Under the pieces are notes generated by a model. That model worked only from the letters and a program-made list of their open reading frames with translations, made no database searches and had not been told where the DNA came from. Shown one piece after another: positions 44,063 through 54,413 of a DNA stretch of 64,000 nt. Source of the DNA: Entomortierella parvispora (Eukaryota; Mortierellomycota; Mortierellomycetes; Mortierellales; Mortierellaceae); contig OY752146.1 of the NCBI GenBank assembly GCA_963573315.1, forward strand, positions 1,240,001-1,304,000, written 5' to 3'. Made by a program: the position numbers and the translations under genes. How positions within the stretch are numbered: the first letter of the stretch is position 1; every line of letters starts with the position of its first letter.

Positions 44063-44602
44063 ATGCCCAAGGTATCAAAATGCACTTTCAAGAAATGCGG
44101 CCAAGGACTGCTTCAAGAAGAAAGGGAGAACTTTAACGTGAATGATGAGTTTCATTGGAAGACGAACCATGTTGACGAGCCGTTCGCATTCACATGTTGG
44201 CATACCGGTAATCAAGTTACCTTCCATCGCGATAAAACGCAAGGACTCTTTACCTGCATTTGCAAACGGGCGAAGATTCTCTCCACCGGCTCTGTGAAGA
44301 GACATTACGATACATGCATTACCGTACAGGAACAGCTAAAAGCGATGGATGCATCTGGTGCTGGTGCTGGCCCTTCTTACAGGAATTCTCCCTTTGGCAA
44401 AAAAAATCCTGAAGCCAGCTTATCCGAAGAACAAGCCCTTCCTGGTCCGATTTTGAGCGGGCTTAATATCTCCGCTGAGCTTGATAATTCCGATGAGCTG
44501 TCTCCTTCGCGCGAGCTGAGCGTTCCTGTTCCTGGTGCTCCTGATATGGCTGTATTTGTAGAAAGTATTAATATGCCGGCTTTAGTAATGATGTCTAGTT
44601 AA
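44063..44602 (+). CDS. element-encoded Cys/His-rich protein, copy 1
   Basis: 179 aa from ATG 44063. The first 95 residues carry regularly spaced potential zinc ligands: KCTFKKC, FHWKTNH, FTCWH, then CICKRAKILSTGSVKRHYDTC (C-x-C-x13-H-x4-C). Copy 2 at 45603 conserves all of these. The C-terminal half is Ser/Pro/Glu-rich. It looks like a small DNA- or protein-binding module; I do not recognise the family. A 3' exon may exist: an AG acceptor at 44649 precedes ACGTCTATGA, the same bases that open the last exon of copy 2, so the true C-terminus may extend past 44602. A CT-rich/T-rich leader precedes the ATG. Confidence 0.6.
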   Translation: MPKVSKCTFKKCGQGLLQEERENFNVNDEFHWKTNHVDEPFAFTCWHTGNQVTFHRDKTQGLFTCICKRAKILSTGSVKRHYDTCITVQEQLKAMDASGAGAGPSYRNSPFGKKNPEASLSEEQALPGPILSGLNISAELDNSDELSPSRELSVPVPGAPDMAVFVESINMPALVMMSS

Positions 44603-45602
44603 GAACCTGAATCACTTGAACTGATAGAGCCATATTGGTGTAATGCTAGACGTCTATGAAACGATTGCAAGCCAGGCTGACGGGGCGCGTCCAGCTCTTC
44701 AATACGGGCAGTGTTGATCGTATGGTCAATGGACGGCCATTTATGATCCAGTAACTGCTGACCAGTGAGCGCGCGCAGGTCATCGTGACAGTAAGGGGCG
44801 GGAGGGGCGGTGTAATAGGCACAGAGGGGAATGCAAGGGAGAGACCGGGAGAGGGGACAGGGATAAGGACCAGGGACAGGGACAGGGGAAGAGGTAGAGT
44901 TGGGAGAACGAATGATGTTTATTATGTAGGGGGGATGGGGGTATATATATACGTCTGTGTGGCTGTGTGGCTGTGGTGGCTATGATGGTATTGTTTGGAG
45001 TGTAGTTTTGGAGTGTAGTTTTGGAGCGTAGCTAATCTTCTGTTGCAGGCGGGAGGGGCGGGGGGGATGTTTTCAAGGTCGATAACAGCTGGCATTTTGC
45101 AGTTGGCGATGGCCGTGGCTGCAACTCACGGCGGGGTATTTATGATGAGAAACTCACAAATGGTCAATCGACCTACTGAAGAGATCATGAGTACATGTAC
45201 CGGTAGTCTATAATCTACAGTAGGGGGGCAAATACCCAGACTGTGATTGCGCGACTGCACAAAAAAAATACATTGAGAGCACTTCCCCTCGGCGCTCCAG
45301 AAGACATCTGTTGGGCAACGGGAACGATTGCGCCATAAGCTCTGTTTGAATGTACAGTACATCATGTACTGTACACTACCGATAGTCTAGAATACCATAT
45401 GAGAGCAGTGATTGCACATGCAAACAATGTGGCCAGCGGAGCAAAAAATGATTGGATGGTGAGCTATGCAACAATTGCACGGCGAGCTGGAAGCAAGCAA
45501 AAAAGACCTTTCTTCTTGGATGCGGCAAGGCGGCCTCATTTTTACTTTTACTCACTTCTCCCTCTCCTCGCCAATATCCCTCATCTCCTCGTTCATTTTT
45601 GC
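44603..45602. other. interior of the element, between the two paralogous genes
   Basis: Contains the possible last exon of copy 1 (from 44650), a G-rich stretch with GGGACAGG repeats (about 44780-44900), and a perfect 25-bp palindrome (45351-45375) some 230 bp before copy 2. No other supported gene. Confidence 0.45.
45351..45375. repeat. perfect palindrome with 12-bp arms
   Basis: TGTACAGTACAT, a central C, then the exact inverse ATGTACTGTACA. It lies 228 bp upstream of the copy-2 ATG within the element. Confidence 0.9.
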
Positions 45603-46339
45603 AATGCCGAAGCAATCAAAATGCTCTTTCAAGGTGTGCCACCAAGGTCTCGTTGAGGATGAGAGAAAGAACTTTACTGAGAGCGATGAGTACCATTGGA
45701 AGACAAACCATGTCGATAAGCCGTACTCATTCAAGTGCAAGAGGACTGGCGCCGAAGTCGTATTCAACCGCGAACCGGAACATGGTCACCACTTTATCTG
45801 TATCTGTAGAAGAGCAAGGATTCTATCTACTGCCTCTGTGAAGCGCCATTATGACACATGTCCTTTCGTGCAAGGACGAATCAAAATGGGTTCTTCTGGT
45901 GCTGATCCCTTCACTCCCAACTAAGGCATTTCCCACGCAAGTCCTCCCGGTGATAGTCTTCCCGTCGCAGAGGCGGGCGTAGGCGCTTCTCGTTTGAGTT
46001 GTCCTGTCCTCGGATCTTCTAAATCACGGCTGCCTGAGTCAAAAAAAATACAATCAGATTTATATCGTCAAGAACCTTTGCTCGCCCATATTCCATCGCC
46101 CATAGTATCCCCACTGCAGTCGAGTGATCCTAGCTGGTCCGCATTCACTACAGGTATGCCAATTTCCTGAGGAAATCAGATGTCCATGACTACAACCTAA
46201 AATCATATAAACTGAATGACCGATATCCCAATATTAGACGTCTATGAGTTTATGCAAATCATGGAAATCCGGATGAAAACTCTTGAAAGACAGCAAAGAT
46301 TACTTCAGGGTCAGGGGACACTTGCTGCTCGGCAACCAT
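45603..46339 (+). pseudogene. element-encoded Cys/His-rich protein, copy 2, interrupted by a stop
   Basis: The first frame (45603-45924, 107 aa) aligns with copy 1 over its whole ligand-bearing part: QSKCSFKVCHQGL, EYHWKTNHVD, FKCKRTG, FICICRRARILSTASVKRHY. It then meets TAA at 45922. The same frame stays open past this stop for about 75 more codons with similar Ser/Pro-rich composition up to a GTATGC donor near 46154. An acceptor at 46237 opens a further exon beginning DVYEFMQIMEIRMKTLERQQ, a likely coiled coil. The simplest view is a once longer gene with one nonsense codon; a truncated functional protein is also possible. Confidence 0.5.
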
Positions 46340-48519
46340 GTACGTCAACAAAAAGGTTATACGGTGGCAATATTCTTATCCTCTAATCAAGTCCATCATG
46401 CAGTAGGACTCATTGCAAGAGCATCTAATCACCAACACGGACTGGAGCCAACGAGGTCTAACGAGGTCGCGAATCACCTTCATACAGATTAAAAAAATAT
46501 TCGAACTGAGCTCATGTTCACGCGATAAGTCTTCGAGCTATAGTTCCATCTCGTCAGTATAAGGGGAGAGAGGGGGAAAATAGGACCAACCACGCTGCGA
46601 GTCCAAGAAGATCCGCACCTTAACCTCCAAGCTTTGTTTGTATAGGATTCCCAAGCTATAGTATCAATACAGGACATCAGAATTACTGTCCACTTATTAC
46701 TTGACGTATGCAAGAGATCAGAATACAAAAGCCATCCGTATCCATATTATGTTCCTCGTTTTAAAACTACTAGCAGAATCTCGGGGGGGGGGGGGGGGGG
46801 AAGTTCCGGAGGTAGAGGTGGTGGCATGGTCCGCAGAGTTCATGTCATTCCTATTCCTTGGAATCCCTTGGGTGCCTTCGAAACATTAATGAAGATGCAA
46901 ATGCCCCGCATTTGTTCAGTTGGCGAGGCTGGCGCCTCCATCCGCGCTCCCATTCCCAAAAATTTCTTGTTCAGGCCCCGCCTTCACGTGATAAAATGGC
47001 TGTCTGGTGGTGGCGCACGTCCCACCACTATTATAGAAGAATTTCGGGGGCGGAAGGTGATGGAGGTGGAGGTGGAGAAGGAGGTGGTGGTGGTTAGGGA
47101 TCAGAAGCGAAGGGAGGGAAGGGTATGGTTCCAATATCGATTTTCTGGTGGTTACAATCTCCGACAGCAGCCGGGTTCCTGTCTCTCCAATTCCTTGGAA
47201 TGAAGATGCAAAGGCTGCCCCGCACTGGTTCAGCTAGCGAGGCTCGGGCTGGCTGGACTAAATGATCCTCTGGAGGCCCTTGTTCGGACTTGCACCCTCA
47301 CGTGCGGAAGCCAAGCTGGCTGGGGTGAAGGGCCCTGCTTCCTCCGGAAGCTTTGGGCCACGGTCGCCAAGCGCCCATTACAGGTATATATGAATAGTAT
47401 AGGATTAGGAGAGGCAGAAAGCTCTCAGTTTCCTAGAAGAACAGCACTCCAAGCACGGTAGGTCTTCGCCGCAGTGTCTGCAGGTAACTCAACCCCCCCT
47501 CCTTGCCGGTATCCTCAAGTTTGGTAACCCAGGGATGAGCTTGAGATCGCTGACCATTATTCGTATATACAGATAACAACACCATCCTCTTGCAGGCACC
47601 TCGGTCAGTGGGAGGAAATAAATATGTATAGGTTTAGTCTTTGCAGTAGAGGACGCGAACATGATCTCGACCTAATCTCTTGGACTCCCGGAGCAATTGA
47701 GAGGCGCTAACCCTTCTATAAGGGTTGAAGACGATCCAATGTGAAAATATGAAGACCGATTTAGGAACAACTGGATTGCTAAACTCTGTGAATGCTGTTC
47801 CATCATATTCTCGCCGATGTCTTTACTGTCACCAATATGCCACAGACCAAGAAATGAAGGAATATAAAAAATGGAAGGATATGGCTATAACTACCTTATT
47901 TCTTTAAACCAACAAATTTACGGAAACTGTCAATGACCGACAGGTTAAGGAAGAACAGTGAATGCTGAGAGTAACTGCAACTCAGGGCGGACGCTACTGG
48001 ATGAACTCCAAGTCTGGCAATCTGGCACTAAATGGCAGGAGACCGCTACTGTGATTTTTTTTGCATACATCTGTCCCAAACGAGAGGTCTGTCTCAATTG
48101 AGAAGTACGCGTGTTTGAGAATGGCACCCTGGCATCTAGGGAATGACCTGAGGAAAGAGAAGTACATCCACAGCCTACTAATAAAAAAAAAAGGCGGGTT
48201 TGAACCACGATCCTACTGCCAAAATTTTTAAAAAAAATGGCGCTGCAGACTGAGAGCCAAAAGGCTTTACTTTCTTCGATAACTTTCAGAGAGCGGTTGA
48301 GCATATATACCTTTTTCAATCTGATGTGCAATTATAGAAACTGTACAGCGTCTGCTGCCTCAACAAAAAAAAACCATTGCCTTCTGGAGTGCACACCTGC
48401 CCCTGCGGCACACACAATCTTCACCGACTACCTCCATGGCTTCTGCCCCGTTGCTCAGCATGACCCAGTTGCGAAGTTTATTAGCGACACTAAAAAATAT
48501 GGAGATGACTCACCAGTGA
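46340..48519. other. interior of the element, right part
   Basis: No convincing gene. It holds a run of about 20 G (46782-46801), a diverged repeat pair (about 46853-46935 and 47185-47250, sharing CCTTGGAAT, GAAGATGCAAA and CCCCGCA), a 60-aa frame at 47725-47907 with CLYCHQYATDQEMKEYKKW, and a frame at about 48240-48520 with CNYRNC and HTIFTDYLHGFCPV running into the right terminal repeat. The last two may be gene fragments. Confidence 0.4.
46782..46801 (+). repeat. poly-G tract
   Basis: About 20 uninterrupted G residues, by far the longest G run in the window. Confidence 0.95.
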
Positions 48520-48927
48520 GTCGGCGGATACAAAACTGGTGGGTCGGTGGACAGAAAAACTAGTAGGTCGGTGGACAAAGAATGCTGGAGGTCGGTGGAT
48601 AGAAAACTGGTGGGTCGGTGGACAAGGAAAACTGGATGGTCGGCGGATATGATTGAAGATTTGTCGATGGTTTAGCAAGGGTCGACGAATAAGAAAAAGA
48701 GAAGTCGGCGGATACGATCATTGAGTAGGTCGGCGGTTATGGGAACTCGGTGGTTAAGAAATGGGCTGGTCGGCGGATACTGAGAAGAAAAGTCGGCGGT
48801 TTAGACATGGGTCGGCTGTTAAGGGTCGGTGGTTAAAGAATGGCAGGGTCGACGGATAAGTGACCCAAAAAGGAAAGTCACCCCTGGTCGGCGGAAAACT
48901 AACCACCGACCATGGTCGGCGGATAGA
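48520..48927 (-). repeat. right terminal inverted repeat
   Basis: Reverse complement of the left repeat at 42507-42917 with only two differences seen: CATGG for CCTGG near the tip and one T fewer in a T run. It ends CGGCGGATAGAT, 143 bp from the 3' end of the tRNA-Arg gene. Confidence 0.92.
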
Positions 48928-49069
48928 TTAAATGTGTGTCGTTGCATCGTGGTCTGGATTCACAACTCCAAAAAAAAAAAAAAAAGGTGTTTGCTAGACT
49001 CGCGGCCTTTTCTTGGTTCAAACACTGAGCCAGTCGGCAAAAAAAAATCGAAAATCAAAAATTAATCGT

Positions 49070-49141
49070 TGAGCTTGCCGAGGATCGAACTCGGATTACT
49101 AGATTCGAAGTCTAGGGGACTATCCATTATCCTACAAGCCC
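49070..49141 (-). tRNA. tRNA-Arg (TCG)
   Basis: 72 nt on the minus strand. Acceptor stem GGGCTTG pairs with CAAGCTC; the anticodon arm is CTAGA-CTTCGAA-TCTAG with anticodon TCG; the T-arm has CCGAGTTCGATCCTCGG. No intron. Confidence 0.95.
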
Positions 49142-49209
49142 ATTTGCTGCGACCTCATTGGTTGAGGATGTTTTGAACTAGGCAGATCAACATCACGACA
49201 TGCTTTGAG

Positions 49210-49232
49210 TCACGTGATCGAACGTCACGTGG
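49210..49232. promoter_or_regulatory. CACGTG doublet upstream of tRNA-Arg
   Basis: TCACGTGA and TCACGTGG with starts 15 bp apart, beginning 69 bp upstream of the tRNA 5' end; compare the doublets at 38531 and 56252. Confidence 0.55.
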
Positions 49233-49409
49233 TGTAGTTAAGGGTTTAGGTCTTTTCTGCCTCTGGCCAGCAAGTGTGGCAGCGAGAAAATTCAGAGAAC
49301 AAGGAAGGACTCCCGAAGAATGAATGTTGTCAGTTTCCTTTTTGGACTTTTTTTCAGCTTTGCATCTACAGGAATTCATACATCGAATAACGCTCTATAT
49401 TTCATAATT

Positions 49410-52400
49410 CTACTCCAGATATTCGGCCAAACGATCAACAACATGCGACATCGATGGGCGCTTTTTGGGATCCTTTCGCCACATCTCCTGTATCAAAGAG
49501 ATCAGAGACTGCGGGTACTTCTTCAATTTGTCCAATGGCGGTCTTTCCTCTTTGTCGCGAACTGCTTCGTATAGCTGATGCTCTGTCAAATTGTGGTAAG
49601 GATATCCCAACTCAGCCCATGACAAGATCTCCCAGTAGATCAAGCCACACGCATACACGTCCACTTTCTCAGTGTAACTAGGATTCGGCGTCCAAAACTC
49701 GGGGGCTAACAGCAGGTAAGCAAGACGGGATGAATTTCACGTCTAGATTTGAATATCAAGCAATGAGGACACTATGTCGCGTCGAGATTGTTACCTTGCC
49801 AGTTTGGCGTTCCGCACTGTGTGTGGAGAGAAGCTCTTGCTCCAGGTCGGATACGTGCCAGTCCAAAGTCATTAATCTTGGCTCGATTATCCGAGGATAT
49901 CTGAGGTCACAAACAACAAAAGAAAGTGTTAACCAAACATGAACGCGAGTATAGAGAAAAAAAGGGAAGAGAAAAAGGCAACCTCATTTGGTAACTCACC
50001 AGAACATTCATGGATTTCATGTCCTATTGGATTTACAGAAAAACAGTTACAACGGACTCCACAACACCAAAAGTCGCTTTGAAATTTGCAACATCCACCT
50101 ACTCTGTGAATGATACTTGGCCGACGCGTGTGGAGGTACGAGCACGCCAGGGCAATGTCGTGCATGTACATGATCTAAAATGTAGGAATGAGAGCTTTTG
50201 TCAGATCCTGCACAAAGCATGAGGTTCACAGTGTAAGCAAGCAAAGTTGGGGGCACTTGCCATTTGACCAAATGTGGGTCTCTTTGCCTTTCGCATGAAG
50301 TCGTAAAGGTCGCCGTTTTCACAAAGTTCTGGTCGAGAAATAATTTACATTTTGTTAACGGAAAGTATACTTGTGCGCCATTTCCTACCAGTGTTATCTT
50401 CCTGGCCGCATACCTGTGACGATGCAGAGATGTTTGATATTGGTGCACACACCAATGAACCGAATAATGTTTTCATGGCGGAGCTGCCTAAGAAACCAAC
50501 CGAGAAAAAGGTCGCGTTTTGGTAAGTATGGTGTGCCCATGACTCTGGGACATGTTTGGATTCGGAAGAAGACAGGGTCGTTACTTTAAAACGTTAATCT
50601 CGTGTTTCATTTCAGTAATATCCATCTCGGTGAAGTTCTGAACTCGTAGTTCGCCAATTGCTACTGGTTCCTACAAAACGAATGCGGAGGGATATGTTAG
50701 TGTCGACTAATGTGGCAACATGTCGTCATTCTTGATGCTTACACCCAAATAGACTCCAGCATAGCAGTCTTTGAATCCTCCAGATCCCAGCTTGCGTCCG
50801 ATGGTCAATTGATCATATGCGATCTCCCCCTGAAAGCTTTCGTCGGCCAACAAGGAGTTTAGGTACATTGTATTGTTAGGGGCTTTCTTAACTGCCATCG
50901 CAGGTTCCATAGAGCAAAGCTTAGGAGTTGATGGACCTGGCACAGGCTTAGCTTGTTGCTATGTTGCAGAGCGATAAAACAATACATGGTTAAGAGGGAT
51001 AGGGACTATAAGTCATGTAAAGTGAATGACTTTCGATCATCATTATTGAGCAAACTTACCCAATCCAGGAGCGCCTGAATCAAAACTTTTTTTTCACCCT
51101 CAGCAGGAAGACCTGATACGTCATGAACCAAAGAAGTATATCGAGAGTGAAGGAGAGAGCATAGAAAATTCAGCGAAAATAGAAGGAGAGGGCCGACAGC
51201 GGTGGTAAACGAGAGCAGATTCCAAGGAACAAGTAGTTGTCACGAGGCACGAGAGCACGAGAGGAGGAGTGCAGGAGAACATAAGAAGGGAAACAAAAGG
51301 TAGCAGGAAGAAAGTTGTGTTAGTCTGTGAAGTTTCGAGGCGCGAAGCGATGAACCGCAGAGGCGACGTCTTTTTTCATGCAAGCTCGCGCGCGCTTTGA
51401 TGCAGGTTTGCGTCGTGTTCAAAAAAATGAACAACGCAGGAGGACGAAAAGCGCGGGAGATGCCTGCGAGAGAGGATGGTCACAAGCGGTACCACCTAGG
51501 CCTGCCATTGCATCTCAGGGGGGAATGGGCGCGGGAAGAAATTCGGGATAAACAATAATGAGACGGTTCCCTCCCTCCCTCAAAAAAATAGAACAGTAAG
51601 GCGGAAGGGCATCTGGTCTATGATGACATAAAAAAGGGAACCGCTCTTTTGACCCCCGACAAATAGCCAGAGTGAAATTGGTGCATCTTACCTCGTTCCT
51701 GGCACATCACCACAATATCGGCCTTGATCCGCTGGTTCAATGTCTCTTCAGTCTCGTTTTCGAGTCGTTCATCCACATGGCGCTCAATTGTCTGGAAACC
51801 TTGAGCAATGTTAGGGATTGAGGGCTGGCGTTGCAACAAGGGAGAGATTCGGTCCACGGTTGGCGATAGTCCACGGAGTTGTTCAAGATGACCGTGCTGG
51901 GCTACTATATGCAGCTGGGCAGGTCGATGCTGGATAAATCCTTGCTGAGCTAGATGTATAGGTACTGGTTGCTTAGGCTGCTGTGGCTGTTGTGGGACAA
52001 TGTGCGGCTGGGGCTGGGGCGGCGACGACTGTTGAGATTGCTGTTGTTGCTGCTGCTGTTTGGGCAACTGTTGGTGTTGTTGGTATTGCTGTTGATGTTG
52101 CAGGCGTTGTTGCAGTTGCAGTTGTTGCAGCTGTTGCAGCTGTTGCTGTTGATGTTGCAGGTGCTGTTGCTGCTGCTGTTGCAGGTGCTGTTGTCGTTGT
52201 TGTTGCTGCTGCTGTTGGTACTGTTGTTGTTGCTGCTGCTGTTGGTACTGTTGTTGTTGCTGCTGGTATTGCTGAGCTTGCTGAGTCTGTTGCTGTTGAA
52301 TTGAAGGTTGCAGACAGGGCAGTATCGGCTGCTGCACAATAGGCGCTTCCTGTGTTGGTTGCGCGCTCGCTTCGATCGGAGACTGTCTCCTCACCTCAAA

Positions 52401-53540
52401 AGGGGACCCTACTCTGTTAATGTTCGGGTTTTGCTGAAGCTGCTGAAAGTTGTTGAGCTGGATATTCTCGCCTCTAGGTGATACACGGACAACTGGTTCA
52501 AAGAACGGACCACGAGGAGCATCGAATGGAGATCCTCGAGCAATGTCGAAAGGTGAAACCTTAGTGTTGTCAAAGGGCGAGCCTTGGTGCACGTCTACAG
52601 GGGTACCTTTTGCATGATTATTCTCGAAAGGAGATGCTGTGTGGTTGTTCCCGCTCCCGTTTGCGTTCCCGTCCGCAATGTTAGTCAATGTCGTACTGTT
52701 GTTGTTGCTCTTGGCTTGCACAGGAGAACCCCGCCCTTGCTCGTTCAGCATTGGCCTATTGTTGCTGTTATTGCTGCTGATATTGTTTTCTGCGCCTGGG
52801 GATGCTCTGGCAACGCCCTGGGGACAAGGCTGTTGATGCTGCTGTTGATGCTGCTGTTGATGCTGCCGCTGTTGTTGCCGCAGTTGTTGCTCTTGTTCCA
52901 TACGCTTTAACTGTAACTCTTGTAGCTGCTCAAAGGGAGAGGTTGGATTTTGCGGCTGCTGTTGTTGCTTAGGTTGAATTTCTTCGAAAGGAGATCCAAC
53001 ATCGACGCGGGTTCCTCTCGTGAAAGAGCTCGAGTTATCAAAGGGAGACCCTCTATTAATCTCCATCATGGGAGGGGATCCTCGGGCGATCGCAGTGGCG
53101 ACTACGGCAGATTCGATGGGCGATCCTCGCCGGATGCCCTCCATGGGCGAGTCTCGACCGTCGTTATTTCCAGTAACGCTACCTCCGTTGAAAATGTTTT
53201 GTCGTCCACCGCTGTTGCCTTTGTTGAAGCCTTGATGATAACCATTATCAACTCCTAGGTCGTTGTTTCTGGGTCCTGTGCCGCCACTGCTGCTGCTGCT
53301 GCTGTTGCTGTCGATAAGAGGTGAGCTTCTTGCGGTGACGGCGGCGTTGAGGAAAGAGGACTTGCTGGTCATGTCGGTGTTGTTGCTGTTGTTGATATAG
53401 TGAGGGTGCTGCTGCTGCTGTTGAATGGGCGATCGTTTGTTGTCGATCTCCATCGTCATAGACTGGGGCGAGTCCTTCGCGGGCAGAGGCGGCTCTGTTG
53501 GTGGAGTGACGGGGAGGTATCCGTTCACGTTTCGAAGCAT
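49410..53540 (-). CDS. Gln-rich, SAP-like domain, TKL-type protein kinase fusion
   Basis: Ten exons (53540-51692, 51112-51060, 50958-50743, 50670-50585, 50487-50414, 50328-50261, 50174-50103, 50023-50000, 49900-49795, 49705-49410) give 947 aa with matching phases. Residues 1-595 are disordered, with many GSPFD/GSPFE motifs and long Gln runs. Residues about 600-635 (KADIVVMCQERGLPAEGEKK, then LIQALLDW) fit a SAP-like helix-turn-helix, which in known proteins binds A/T-rich DNA. The kinase domain covers about 680-940: GSGGFKDCYAG loop, HRDMKSMN catalytic loop (D807), NDFGLA (D825) and APEFW. The beta-3 position reads VAIGELRV, so the usual ATP-binding Lys of VAIK is Gly (712). The intron after 50261 uses a GC donor (GCAAGT) and exon 8 is 24 nt. 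The apparent start at 53645 is a TTG. Confidence 0.86.
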
Positions 53541-54413
53541 GGGTGATGGCACTGATGTAGCTGATATTCTGGAGGGTGGGAGTGGAAAAAAGAGTTGGGG
53601 ATGATTGAGAGAGGGTCCTGATGTCGTTGGGGCAGGATGGGTCAAAGGGAGGGGAGGGGAGGAGAGAGAGAGAGAGAGAGAGAGAGATAAGGAAAAGAGG
53701 AGAAAGAGGGGAAAAGACCATTACAAAAGGGGGAGTTTGTTGAACATATAAAGAAATCCTGCATTTCATAGCACAGAAGGAACGAGAAGAAAGCGATCTT
53801 CCCGTTACTGCTTTGCTGAGGCCATCTTCCTGTCATGGACCATCTGTGTCAACGTAACGACTGCGGTGCTGCTGCTTGCCCTTCAGCATCGCCATCAATG
53901 CCGTAGCACCCTGAGTTCTCAGGCCTGGACCTCAGGCAGGCAGGGTGGAGGGGCATGCATGACTCGTCTCCCTTGCATCAGGCTCATGAAAAAAGGGAAC
54001 GTCGCTCGCAATCCTGAACCCAGGTTTCTAGCCAGGAACCATCGTTTCTCACAATGCTCGCTCATGTCAATGAAGGGGCCAAGATTTAAAGCGTCTGCGT
54101 GCAGCCAAGCAACCTTCCCCCTCGTTTTGTATGCAAGGACAGAACCAGCCATCCTTACTACCCCCTTGCACCAGTTTGCGGAGGTCTTTTTATGTGTGTT
54201 CCACTACCATTCCCCTCAGCCACGAGTGCAGTGCATTGTTGTAGCTTTCTTTGACATTGTAATTAAGTATGTCTCCTCTGTACCTGTTGCCCTCACTGGT
54301 GACCCGCATCCCAATGACAGAGAGGCTTATCTATTTCGGCATTCTGATTCCTATTCAAAGGGATCCATGAAATCTTTACCGAGCCAGCCTCGTCATTGCT
54401 CACATTTTCTCAG
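53541..54413. other. promoter of the kinase gene and unassigned sequence
   Basis: The first 200 bp contain a (GA)n run (53661-53688) in the kinase leader. ATG 53834 (MDHLCQ followed by a GTAACG donor) could start a divergent plus-strand gene leading to the exons at 54414, but I could not trace its exons. Confidence 0.3.

Larger units (their letters stand above)
42507..48927. mobile_element. 6.42 kb element with long terminal inverted repeats
   Basis: Bounded by an inverted pair of about 410 bp (42507-42917 and 48520-48927). Read inward from both ends they start ATCTATCCGCCGACC and stay the same throughout; I see one base change near the tip and one T-run indel. Between them lie a 24-bp minisatellite with a minus-strand frame, two paralogous Cys/His-rich plus-strand genes, G-rich tracts and a few short frames. 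I find no DDE transposase, helicase, tyrosine recombinase or reverse transcriptase motif, so it appears non-autonomous or uses an unknown enzyme. No target duplication is obvious. The near-identity of the arms implies recent movement or gene conversion. Confidence 0.8.

Noticed and set aside
48180-48215. B-box-like GGTTCAAACCC followed by a T run on the minus strand
   Set aside because: No matching A box or cloverleaf could be folded; probably a chance match or a very decayed tRNA.
42495-48945. Target-site duplication of the 6.4 kb element
   Set aside because: The bases outside the arms (left ...TTCGAGAG, right TAAATGTG...) do not match for any common duplication length; boundaries may be off by a few bases.
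51954-52342. Leu-, Val- and Ala-rich plus-strand frames that look like membrane proteins
   Set aside because: They are the complement of CAG/CAA Gln codons in the kinase gene; shadows of a Gln tract.
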